A stretch of DNA of 64,000 nt from Budorcas taxicolor (taxonomy: Eukaryota; Chordata; Mammalia; Artiodactyla; Bovidae): positions 72,465,067 to 72,529,066 of the forward strand of contig NC_068912.1 in assembly GCF_023091745.1 (NCBI RefSeq), given 5' to 3'. Under the pieces are notes generated by a model that searched no databases, had not been told where the DNA came from, and saw nothing but the letters and a program-made list of their open reading frames with translations. A program made the translations under genes and the position numbers. The first letter of the stretch is position 1. The number at the start of each line of letters is the position of its first letter. This document shows positions 54,525 to 64,000 of this stretch, piece after piece.

Positions 54525-56660
54525 TGACTGCAAAGTAATGTCTCTGCTTTGTAATACAGTGTCTAGGTTTGTCATAGCTTTTCTTCAAAGGTGCAAGTGA
54601 CTTTTAATTTCATGGCCACAGCCACCATCTACAGTGATTTTGGAGCTCAAGAAAATAGTCTCACTGTTTCCATTGTTTCCTGAAGTATTTGCCCTGAAGT
54701 GATGGAACCAGATGCCATGATCTTCGGTTTTTGAATGCTGAGTTTAACCCAGCTCTTTCACTGTCATATTTCACTTTTGCCAAGATGCTCTTTAGTTCCT
54801 CTTCTATTTTTGCCATTAAGGTAGTATCATCTGCATATCTGAGGTTGTTATTTCTCCCAGCAGCTTGTGCTTCATCTTGCCCAGCATTGCTCATGATGTA
54901 CGCTGCAAATTGCCAACATCTGTTGGATTATTGAAAAAGCAAGAGAGCTCCAGAAAAATATCTACTTTATTGACAATGACAAATGCAAGGCCTTTGACTG
55001 TGTACATCACAACAAACTGTGGAAAATTCTTAAAGAGATGGGAATACCAGGCACCTTACCTGCCTCCTGAAAAATCTGTATGCAGGTCAAGAAGCAAAGT
55101 TAGAACTGGGCATAGAACAACAGACTGGTTCCAAATCAGGAAAGGAGCACATCAAGGTTGTATATTATCACCTGGCTTATAAAAATTATATTCAGAATAC
55201 ATCATTTGAAATGCTGGGCTAGATGAAACACAGGCTGGAATCAAAATTGCCAGGGGGAAATATCAATAATCTCAGATATTTAGATGAAATCACCCTTATG
55301 ACATAAAGCGAAGAAAAACTAAAGAGCCTCTTGATGAAAATGAAAGAGGATAGGGAAAAAGTTGTCTTAAAACTCATCAATCAGGAAAGTAAGATCATGA
55401 CATCTGGTCCCATCACTTCATGGCAAATACATGGGGAAACAATGGAAACAGTGACAGACTTTAATTTTGGGGGGCTCCAAAATCACTGCAGATGGTGACT
55501 GCAACCATGAAATGAAAAGACACTTGCTCCTTAGAAGAAAAGCTATGACCGACCTAGACAGCATACTAAAAAGCAGAGATGTTGCCTCGCTGACAAAGGT
55601 CAGTCTAGCAAAATTATGGTTTTTACAGTAGTCATGTTTGGATGTGAGAATTGGATTATAAACAAAGATGAGTGGCGAAGAATTGATGCTTTTGAACTGT
55701 GGTGTTGGAGAAGACTCTTGAGAATCCCTTGGACTGCAAGGAGATCCAACCAGTCCATCATAAAGGAGATCAGTCCTGGGTGTTCTGGAAGGACTGATGC
55801 TGAAGCTGAAATTCCAATATTTTAGCCACCTGATGTAAAGAACTGACTCATTGGAAAAGACCTGGAAAAGACCCCAATGCTGGGAAAAATTGAAGGCATG
55901 AGGAGAAGGGAACAGCAGAGGATTAGATGGTTGATGGCCATCACCGACTCAATGGACTTGAGTTTGACCAAGTTCCGGGAGTAGATGATGGACAAGGAAG
56001 TCTATTGTGCTAGAATCCATGGGGTCACAAAGAGTTGGACAAGACTGAGTGACTGAACTGAACTGAACTCTGCATATAAGTTAAATAATCAGGATGATAT
56101 CATACAACCTTGACATATTCCTTTCCCAAATTTGAACCAGTCTGTTGTTACATGTATGGTTCTAACTGTTGCTTCTTAACCTGCATACAGGTTTCTCAGG
56201 AGTCAGGTAAGGTGGCCTGGTATTCCCATCTCTAAGAACTCCAGTTTGTTGTGATCCACACAGTCAAAGGCTTTCGCATAGTCAATCAAGCAGAAGTAGA
56301 TTTTTTTTTTTTTTAATTATCTTGCTTTTACTATGGTCCAGTTGATGTTGGCTATTTGATCTCTGGTTCCTCTGACTTTTCTAAATTCAGCTTGAACATC
56401 TGGAAGTTTTAAGTTCACATATTGTTGTAGCCTAGCTTGGAGGGTTTTGAACACTGCCTTGCTAGCATGTGAAATGAGTGCAATTGTGCGGTAGTTTGAA
56501 CATTCTTTGTCATTGCCCTTCTTTGAGACTGGAATGAAAACTGACTTTTTCCAGTCCTGTGACCACTGCTGAGTTTCCCAAATTTGCTGATATATTGAAT
56601 GCAGTGCTTAAACAGCATCATCTTTTAGGGTTTGAAATAGCTCAGCTGGAATTCTATCAC
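54525..56660 (-). mobile_element. Older BovB (antisense) split by a sense BovB
   Basis: Left part 54525-54907 stops at the reversed segment encoding the end of LFNLYAEYIM-type text (catgatgtacgctg). The right part resumes at 56070 (ctgcatataagttaaataat) and runs to about 56660, reaching the reversed linker before the RT. Joining the two pieces restores BovB order. Heavily mutated: frames broken throughout, and a T16-type run lies at about 56299. Confidence 0.92.
54908..56069 (+). mobile_element. BovB (sense) inserted in antisense BovB
   Basis: Starts in the RT region (tgccaacatctgttggatta) and ends in the (ctgaa)n tail at 56053-56069. Both junctions carry ctgca (54903-54907 and 56070-56074), compatible with a 5 bp duplication. 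Coding sequence is poor: the YADD region has become 'ttagatgaaatc' near 55279. It is itself an old copy. Confidence 0.92.
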
Positions 56661-57237
56661 CTTTACAAATAGTAATGCAATATAGAATATCAGCATCTAT
56701 ATTTGAATACCCATCTCTGTTTCTTGTTATAATCCAGCATCAATTAAATTATGTACCACTGAAAAGTCTAAAGAATTCAGACACCAACCGGTTATATCCT
56801 TCCTTGGTAACTGCTTGATGTTTAACTATTCTACTGTTTTATAGGACTCTTTATTTTTTTGATTTATTTTTTATTTTAATTGGAGGCTAATTACTTTACA
56901 GTATTGTGGTGGTTTTATACAGTTACTTAATCTGTTTATGTTAACAATTAAAATGTTCTAAAACAAGTCTTCCTCAATGTAATATAGTAGTAACAGAAAG
57001 CTAGAGCATTAAGATAAGTATCCTTAAAATTTATGATCCTAGATGTTTCTATTACATTATTTTTCTTTGGAATTATTTTTTCTAAAGAAAATACATATTT
57101 TGAGAGAAACAATTTTGAAAGTAGAACTTCATTTCACAACTCTCACAACACCAACAAGAAGGGTAGTAATAGTTGCTATAGGTTATTTTAACCTCTATTA
57201 AATTCTTAGGCATTAGTACATCTTATTTTCCTTTTTT
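56661..57237. other. Mostly unassigned; short L1 3' tip at 56857-56930
   Basis: 'ttattttttattttaattgg' and 'aggctaattactttacagta' with 'ttgtggtggttttatacag' match the last ~75 bp of a ruminant L1 in antisense, a severely 5'-truncated copy. The rest is unassigned AT-rich sequence. Confidence 0.5.
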
Positions 57238-57309
57238 AAAAATTGTTATTAAAATATAGTCAATTTACAATATTTTGTTAGTTTCAGGTCTACAGTATAG
57301 TGATTCAGA
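57238..57309 (-). mobile_element. L1 3' tip, antisense
   Basis: 'ttattaaaatatagtcaatt', 'tacaatattttgttagtttc', 'aggtctacagtatagtgatt' is the antisense end of an older L1. It passes into the TA tract that follows. Confidence 0.7.
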
Positions 57310-57357
57310 TATATATATATATATAATATATATATATATATATTATATATATATATA
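57310..57357. repeat. (TA)n microsatellite
   Basis: TA units with two 'aat/att' breaks, making a near-palindromic AT block between an L1 tip and a BovB 3' end. Confidence 0.93.
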
Positions 57358-57361
57358 TGAA

Positions 57362-57537
57362 ACATTGAGGGCAGAAGGAGAAGGGGACATCAGAGGATGA
57401 GATGGCTGGATGGCATCAATGATGCAACGGACATGAACTTGGGCAAACTTTGGGAGATGGTGAGGGACATGTAGGACTGGTATGCTGCAGTCCATGGGTT
57501 ATCAAAGACTTGGACACGACTGAGTGAATAAACAACA
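57362..57537 (+). mobile_element. BovB 3' end (~175 bp), sense
   Basis: 'ggcagaaggagaaggggaca', 'gatggctggatggcatcaat', 'atgctgcagtccatgggtta', ending 'gactgagtgaataaacaac'. TA-rich sequence flanks both sides, so a duplication cannot be delimited. Confidence 0.9.
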
Positions 57538-57601
57538 TATATATAGGTATACAAGTAGATTTATATATAGCTATATAGAGATATTCCTATTAGACATATC
57601 T

Positions 57602-57634
57602 AATTGGTAAACAATTGGTAAACAATTGGTAAAG
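57602..57634. repeat. 11 bp tandem triplication at a SINE head
   Basis: aattggtaaac at 57602-57612 and 57613-57623, then aattggtaaag starting the recognisable Bov-tA at 57624. The third copy corresponds to the SINE's own 'gctggtaaag' head segment. Confidence 0.9.
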
Positions 57635-57810
57635 AATCCACCTGCAATGTGGGAAACCTGGGGTTCAATTCCTGGGTGGGGAAGATCTGCTGGAGAAGGG
57701 AAAGGCTATCCACTCCAGTATTCTGGCCTGGAGAATTCCATGGGCTGTATAGTCCTTGGGGTCACAAAGAGTCAGAGATGACAGAGTGACTTTCATTTCA
57801 CTTCATATAT
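57624..57810 (+). mobile_element. Bov-tA SINE
   Basis: Head truncated to 'ggtaaagaatccacctgcaa'. It contains ggttcaattcctggg and the 'gtattctggcctggagaatt' and 'ccatgggctgtatagtcctt' variant also seen at 34427-34450 and 44716-44740, and ends 'tttcatttcacttcat'. Confidence 0.92.
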
Positions 57811-58264
57811 ATCAGTTTAGTTCAGTTCAGTTCAGTCGCTCAGTCGTGTCCAACTCTTTGTGACCCCATGATATGCAGCACACTAGGCCTCCCTGTCCAT
57901 CACCATCTCCCGGAATTCACTCAGACTCACGTCCATCGAGTCCGTGATGCCATCCAGCCATCTCATCCTCTGTCGTCCCCTTCTCCTCCTGCCCCCAATC
58001 CCCCCCAGCATCAAAGTCTTTTCCATGAGTCAACTCTTCGCATGAGGTGGCCAAAGTACTGGAGCTTCAGCCTTAGCATCATTCCTTCAAAAGAAATCCC
58101 AGGGCTGATCTCCTTCAGAATGGACTGGTTGGATCTCTTTGTAGTCCAAGGGACTCTCAAGAGTCTTCTCCAACACACAATTCAAACGCATCAATTCTTT
58201 GGTGCTCAGCCTTCTTCACAGTCCAACTCTCACATCCATACATGACCACAGGAAAAACCATAGC

Positions 58265-61229
58265 CATGCTACTGGAGATCAAAGGAGAAATAACTACAGA
58301 AAGAATGAAGGGATGGAGCTGAAGCAAAAACAATACCCAGTTATGGATGTGACTGGTGATAGAAGCAATGTCTGATGCTGTAAAGAGCAATATTGCATAA
58401 GAACCTGGAATGTCAGGTCCCTGAATCAAGGCAAATTGGAAGTGGTCAAACAAGAGATGGCAAGGGTGAACATTGACATTGTAGGAATCAGCGAACTAAA
58501 ATGTACTGGAATGGGTGAATTTAACTCAGATGACCAATATATCTACTTCTGTGTGCAGGAATCCCCCAGAAGAAATGAAGTAGCCATCATGGTCAACAAA
58601 AGAGTCCAAAATGCAGTACTTGGATGCAATCTCAAAAATGACAGAATGATCTCTGTTCATCTTCAAGGCAACCATTCAATATCACAGTTATCCAAGGCTA
58701 TGCCCCAACCAGTAACACTGAAGAAGCTGAAGTTGAACGGTTCTATGAAGACCTACAAGACCTTTTAGAACTAACACCCAAAAAAGATGTCCTTTTCATT
58801 ATAGAGGACTGGAATGCAAAAGTAGGAAGTCAAGAAACACCTGGAGTAACAGGCCAATTTGGCCTTGGAATGCGGAATGAAGCAGGGCAAAGACTAATAG
58901 AGTTTTGCCAAGAAAATACACTGGCCATAGCAAACACCCTCTTCCAACAACACAAGAGAAGACTCTAAACATGGACATCACCAGATGGTCAGCACCAAAA
59001 TCAGATTGATTATATTCTTTGCAGCCAAAGATGGAGAAGCTCTATACAGCCAACAAAACTAAGACCAGGAGCTGACTGTGGCTCAGATCATGAACTCCTT
59101 ATTACCAAATTCAGACTGAAATTGAAGAAAGCAGGAAAAACCGCTAGACCATTCAGGTATGACCTAAATCAAATCCCTTATGATTATACAGTGGAAGTGA
59201 GAAATAGATTTAAGGGCCTATATCTGATAGATAGAGTACCATATGAACTATGGAATGAGGTTCGTGACATTGTACAGGAGACAGGAATCAAGACCATCCC
59301 CATGGAAAAGAAATGCAAAAAAGCAACATGGCTGTCTGGGGAGGCCTTACAAATAGCTGTGAAAAGAAGAGAGGCAAAAAGCAAAGGAGAAAAGGAGAGA
59401 TATAAGCATCTGAATGCAGAGTTCCAAAGAATAGCAAGAAGAGATAAGAAAGCCTTCTTCAGCGATCAATGCAAAGAAATAGAGGAAAACAACAGAATGG
59501 GAAAGACTATGGCTATGGTTTTTCTCTTCAAGAGAATTAGAGATACCAAGGGAACATTTCATGCAAAGATGGGCTCGACTGAAATGGTCTGGACCTAACA
59601 GAAGCAGAAGATATTAAGAAGAGGTGGCAAGAATACACAGAAGAACTGTACAAAAAATATCTTCACGACACAGATAATCATGATGATGTGATCACTAATC
59701 TAGAGCCAGACATCTTGGAATGTGAAGTCAAGTGGGCCTTAGAAAGCATCTCTACAAACAAAGCTAGTGGAGGTGATGGAATTCCAGTGGAGCTGTTTCA
59801 AATTCTGAAAGATGATGCTGTGAAAGTGCTGTGCTCTATATGCTAGCAAATTTGGAAAACTCAGCAGTGGCTGCAGGAACAGAAAAGGTCAATTTTCATT
59901 CCAATTCCAAAGAAAGGCAATGCAAGAAAATGCTCAAACTACCGCACAATTGCACTCATCTCACATGCTAGTAAAGAAATGCTCAAAATCCTCCAAGCCA
60001 GGCTTCAGCAATACATGAACCGTGAACTCCCTGATGTTCAAGCTGGTTTTAGAAAAGGCAGAGGAACCAGAGATCAAAGTGCCAACATCTGCTGGATCAT
60101 GGAAAGAGCAAGAGAGTGCCAGAAAAACATCTATTTCTGCTTTATTGACTATGCCAAAGCCTTTGACTGTGTATATCACAATAAACTGGAAAATTCTGAA
60201 AGAGATGGGAATACCAGACCACCTAACCTGCCTCTTGAGAAATCTGTATGCAGGTCAGGAAGCAACAGTTAGAACTGGACATGGAACAACAGACTGGTTC
60301 CAAATAGGAAAAGGAGTACATCAAGGCTGTGTATTGTCATCCTGCTTATTTAACTTCTATGCAGAGTACATCATGAGAAACACTGGGCTGGAGGAAGCAC
60401 AAGCTGGAGTCAAGATTGCCGGGAGAAATATCAATCACCTCAGATATGCAGATGACACCACCCTTATGGCAGAAAGTGAAGAGGAGCTAAAAAGCCTCTT
60501 GATGAAAGTGAAAGAGGAGAGTGAAAAAGTTGGCTTAAAGCTCAACATTGAGAAAACGAAGATCATGGCATCTGGTCCCATCACTTCATGGGAAATAGAT
60601 GGCAAAACAGTGGAAACAATGTCAGACTTTTTTGGGGGGGGGCTCCAAAATCACTGCAGATGGTGATTGCAGCCATGAAATTAAAAGACGCTTACTCCTT
60701 GGAAGAAAAGTTATGACCAACATAGATAGCATATTGAAAAGTAGAGACATTGCTTTGCTGACTAAGGTCCGTCTAGCCAAGGCTATGGTTTTTCCTGTGG
60801 TCATGTATGGATGTGAGAGTTGGACTGTGAAGAAGGCTGAGTGCCAAAGAACTGATGCTTTTGAACTGTGGTGTTGGAGAAGACTCTTGAGAGTCCCTTG
60901 GACTGCAAGGAGATCCAACCAGTCCATTCTGAAGGAGATCAACCCTGGGATATCTTTGGAAGGAATGATGCTAAAGCTGAAGCACCAGTTCTTTGGACAC
61001 CTCATGTGAAGAGCTGACTCATTGGTAAAGACTTTGATGCTGGGAGAGACTGTGGGCAGGAGGAGAAGGGGACGACCGAGGATGAGATGGCTGGATGGCA
61101 TCACGGACTCGATGGACGTGAGTCTGAGTGAACTCCGGGAGATGGTGATGGACAGGAAGGCCTGGCATCTGTGATTCATGGGGTCACAAAGAGTCGGACA
61201 CGACTGAGTGACTGAACTGAACTGAACTG
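58265..61229 (+). mobile_element. Near full-length BovB, sense (~2.96 kb)
   Basis: The longest BovB here. It has a short 5' leader ('actggagatcaaaggagaaa', 'gatggagctgaagcaaaaac'), endonuclease region, linker, RT, C-terminal part, 3' region and the ctgaactgaactgaactga end at 61211-61229. Compared with a ~3.2 kb full element, only the extreme 5' end seems missing. Other copies in the window start inside the RT, so this alone includes the endonuclease. No certain target-site duplication. Confidence 0.94.
58376..61009 (+). pseudogene. BovB endonuclease-RT polyprotein, disrupted
   Basis: RTE-clade LINE protein for target-primed reverse transcription. Endonuclease start: RTWNVRSLNQGKLE (about 58400) and ISELKCTGMGEF. 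The DWNAKVG motif follows at about 58815, then QIDYILC and GSDHELL near the end of the domain. Linker: 59122-59598. RT: QAGFRKGRGTRDQ (about 60040), FIDYAKAFD, GTTDWFQIGKGVHQGC, YADD (60445-60456). Visible breaks: a frameshift near 58675, a TAA at 58966-58968, frame changes near 59515 and 59580, a 2 bp loss near 60187, and a G9 run at about 60633-60641. It is not translatable as one protein. Confidence 0.9.
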
Positions 61230-61230
61230 A

Positions 61231-61801
61231 CTAGACGGACCTTAGTTGGCAAAGTAATGTCCCTGCTTTTGAATATACTATCTAGGTTGGTCATAACTTT
61301 TCTTCCAAGGAGTAAGCATCTTTTAATTTCATGGCTGCAGTCACCATCTGAAGTGATTTTGGAGCCCAAAATAATAAAGTTTGACACTGTTTCTACTGTT
61401 TCACCATCTATTTCCCATGAAGTGATGGGACCAGATGCCATGATCTTTGTTTTCTGAATGTTGAGCTTTAAGGCAACTTTTTCGCTCTCCTCTTTCTCTT
61501 TCATCAAGAGGCTTTTTAGCTCCTCTTCACTTTCTGCCATAAGGGTGGTGTCACCTGCATATCTGAGGTGATTGCTATTTCTCCCTGCAGTCTTGATTCT
61601 GGCTTGTGTTTCTTCCAGCCCAGCGTTTCTCATGATGTACTCTGCATAGAAGTTAAATAAGCAGGGTGACAATATACAGCCTTGATGTACTCCTTTTCCT
61701 ATTTGGAACCAGTCTGTTGTTCCATGTCCAGTTCTAACTGTTGCTTCCTGACCTGCATACAGATTTCTCAAGAGGCAGGTTAGGTGGTCTGATATTCCCA
61801 T
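61231..61801 (-). pseudogene. BovB RT fragment with mutated catalytic box
   Basis: An open frame on the minus strand runs from MGISDHLTCLLRNLYAGQ through GHGTTDWFQIGKGVHQGC to KVRL at the junction with the inserted BovB. The catalytic box reads YAGD (61550-61561) where RTs need YADD: the codon for the first catalytic Asp reads GGT (rc of acc). This removes RT activity whatever the frame. The frame then reads into the antisense of the inserted element, a chance fusion. Confidence 0.9.
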
Positions 61802-62095
61802 CTCTTTCAGAATTTTTCACAGTTTCTTGTGATCCACACAGTCAAAGGCTTTGGCATAGTCAATAAAGCAGAAATAGATGTTTTTCTGGAACTCTCTTGC
61901 TTTTTCCATGATCCAGCAGATGTTGGCACTTTGATCTCTGGTTCCTCTGCCTTTTCTAAAACCAGCTTGAACATCAGGGAGTTCACAGTTCACGTATTGC
62001 TGAAGCCTGGCTTGGAGAATTTTGAGCATTACTTCACTAGCGTGTGAGATGAGTGCAATTGTGTGGTAGTTTGAGCATTCTTCTGCATTGCCTTT

Positions 62096-62860
62096 GATAT
62101 ATAGACATATGGGAATATAAAAAAAGAATATTATATTGTTATGCTCTAGTGTTTAGTGCATAACTATTTATAATTGTTATCTCTTCTTCATGGATCAATC
62201 CCTTGATCATTATATGGTGCCCTTCTTTGTCTTTTATAACAGTGTTTTAAAATGTATTCTGCCTGATATGAATACTATTTCTGTTTTCTTTTGATTTCCA
62301 TTTTCAGGGAGTAACTGTTTTTATTCCCTCACTTTTCATCTATATGTGTCTCTAGATCTGAAGAGGGTCTTTCATAGACAGCGTATATATGTGTCTTATT
62401 TTTGCTTCTATTCAGCCATCCATGTCTTTTAGTTGGAGCGTTTAATCCGTTCACATTTAAGGTGATGATTGATACATACGTTCTCATTGCCATTTTGTTA
62501 ATTATTTTAAATTTGTTTTGTTAGGTTTTTTTCTTGAAACTTCTTGCTCTGAGCCTCCATCCTCTTGTCAAGTTCTTGGATCATCTTTCCAATCATCAGT
62601 AAGAATCATTTCTAGATTAGATTGGCTATCTCCAGTTCAATTAGTTTTGGTTCTAGAATTTTATCTTGTTCTTTCATCTGGAATATATTCCTTTGCTATT
62701 TCATTTTAAGTTTCTATTTGTATTTTATGTACATAATAGCTTATTTATGTTTCTTGACCTTGGACAGGTGGCCTTTTGTATGGGATGTCCTAGAGTCCCT
62801 GTGGTACACTCCCCTCTCATCACCCAAGGACCAGAGTAGGTTGTTGAATTAAATGAATAT
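62096..62860 (-). mobile_element. L1 early-ORF2 region, antisense
   Basis: 'ataattgttatctcttcttc', 'atcccttgatcattatatgg', 'cttctttgtcttttataaca', 'ttttgatttccattttcagg', 'tgtgtctctagatctgaaga', 'tagttggagcgtttaatcc' and 'gttcacatttaaggtgatga' follow the antisense of the L1 endonuclease/early ORF2 region. From about 62530 on the match is looser ('ccttggacaggtggcctttt' still fits a known L1-associated segment). Confidence 0.65.
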
Positions 62861-64000
62861 GAATAATTTTAATTAATTTAATTTAATACATTTTCCACAA
62901 TTATACTTATTTTACTTAATTCTTCGTAATTCACAACTCTCATGCCCTTATATAACTTTTTATAGGATATAACTCTGAAGTTATCTTATGAACACTTTGC
63001 AATCTTTCTGCCAAATACTGAAATATAAAATTAATATTCTCATTAGCTTATAAATACTTTTTACACTTTTTAAAAGTGTCATACAAAGTTACTTGACCTA
63101 TTCTGGTACATGATTCTCTGAAATGAAGGTATACATTGGTTAAAGATATTAAGAAATACAACACTGAATAGATAACTCAATCTTTCTAAAAGTTGTTTAT
63201 TAATGGTTATATACATGTGTTGTCTAAATGCAGAAATCTGCTAAAAATTCTATGGTGGAGTTTATATTTCTAAAGAGTCTATATGGTCTCTAGTTGCTCT
63301 TCCACCTACATCAGTCATTGTGTCAACTTTGTGTCTTTGTGGCTCCCCCTTAAGAAAGGAAGAAACTACATAGGTTGAGTTACCCCTAGAGACACACTGA
63401 AGCCAATAATCCTGCAAACATTTGCTCTTGTATCAAAGGCCAAGGCAGCTCTCTAGGCAGGCATGCAGCAACCCACATTTTCCTGCTCTGTTTTCACAAT
63501 GAGGGAAATGCATTCATGTTTCCACTGGCAGGAATTCAGGTAGCCATTATGAGTGGTGTGGTGTCCAAATGGAGAAGAATAGGCCAAAAAAGTTCATCAT
63601 AATGATAATATATTACAGTAAAATGGAATTACTCTCTACAAGACTATAAGACAAGAAGAGGTGTGGATAAAAGGAGGTGGAATGGAACTTTTCCTGTTGC
63701 CTAAATCATAAAAACCCATATCAAATAAATGAAAAATGCAAACAGTTGCGGGGCAAACAGTTCCTTTAGGGCTTACTAAAAGAGGGGCATAACCAGCCTT
63801 GCTATCACCAGGAACCTCCTCAACATTCTAATTTTTAGCCTGAAAATGATCAAGAGGAGTGTGTGTGAAGTGGATGTTTCCTGGAGCACTGTGTTCATCC
63901 TCACCTAACTCTAGGTCAAGTTAGCAGGTATCTAAAATGTTAGCCCATAAAGATTACGGGTGCCTAAAAAACACAGTGATTTTCATTCCATTCTTCCACT
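62861..64000. other. Unassigned to window end
   Basis: No gene seen. 63290-63900 is more balanced in base composition than the rest and has some tract order reminiscent of an LTR, without a match I can name. No open frame above 60 codons. Confidence 0.4.

Larger units (their letters stand above)
57813..62095 (-). mobile_element. BovB (antisense) split by a near full-length BovB
   Basis: Left part 57813-58264: tail ttcagttcagttcagtcgct to 'aggaaaaaccatagcc'. Right part 61231-62095: resumes 'ctagacggaccttagttggc', runs through RT and stops at the reversed 'aaaggcaatgc' segment. Removing 58265-61230 restores BovB order. Flanking TA-rich text (atatatat / gatatata) could be its own target duplication. 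The two parts total about 1.3 kb. Confidence 0.94.

Noticed and set aside
60622..61179. 185-codon minus-strand frame
   Set aside because: Antisense of the BovB C-terminal and 3' region. Similar frames occur opposite every BovB copy here (for example 15274-15830), so it reflects composition and not a gene.

Overview
This window is mammalian nuclear DNA from a pecoran ruminant, most likely a bovid (cattle, sheep, goat or a relative; the repeats alone do not separate these). The evidence is the repeat set: many Bov-tA and Bov-A2 SINEs, BovB (RTE-clade) LINE copies ending in the (CTGAA)n-type tail, ruminant-type L1 3' ends, and two CHR-type tRNA-derived SINEs shared more widely among cetartiodactyls. 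The DNA is AT-rich. I found no host protein-coding gene, no convincing exon, no rRNA or tRNA gene, no CRISPR array and no bacterial-type operon. It reads as intergenic sequence or a large intron. The only recognisable coding matter is broken reverse-transcriptase and endonuclease sequence inside LINE copies.

Layout. 0-6 kb: a degraded L1 interrupted by two Bov-tA copies, a Bov-A2, a microsatellite carrying a Bov-tA, a 5'-truncated BovB, then an old L1M that holds a Bov-tA and a MaLR-type LTR. 6-13.5 kb: sparse, with a few SINEs and two L1 fragments. 13.5-18.5 kb: BovB cluster (four copies, both strands). 19.8-20.1 kb: two very short BovB 3' stubs. 21.2-25.8 kb: a long antisense L1M split by a younger sense L1. 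26-32 kb: scattered SINEs and ancient repeats. 33.4-34.5 kb: a pile of nested and adjoining SINEs. 30.8-40.4 kb: most of the visible MIR copies and one MLT1-like LTR. 37.7-38.9 kb: another BovB. 44.5-46.1 kb: a second SINE pile around a (TA)n tract. 48.6-51.3 kb: monomeric Bov-A insertions, one inside a MER5A-like hAT element. 54.0-62.1 kb: the densest LINE region, where two sense BovB copies each sit inside an antisense BovB, one of them nearly full length. 62.1-62.9 kb: more antisense L1. The remainder is unassigned.

The elements relate as a retrotransposition ecosystem rather than a pathway. Bov-tA and Bov-A2 have no proteins of their own and share 3' sequence with BovB, whose enzymes are thought to mobilise them. 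Several insertions keep clean target-site duplications that give their order of arrival. The most notable structure is the inverted repeat made by the BovB-in-BovB nest: about 0.86 kb arms at 59914-60776 and 61231-62095 around a 454 bp spacer. I do not see a credible undescribed functional system here. Family names come from remembered consensus patterns, not from a database search; boundaries are good to about 5-20 bp unless a target-site duplication is quoted.
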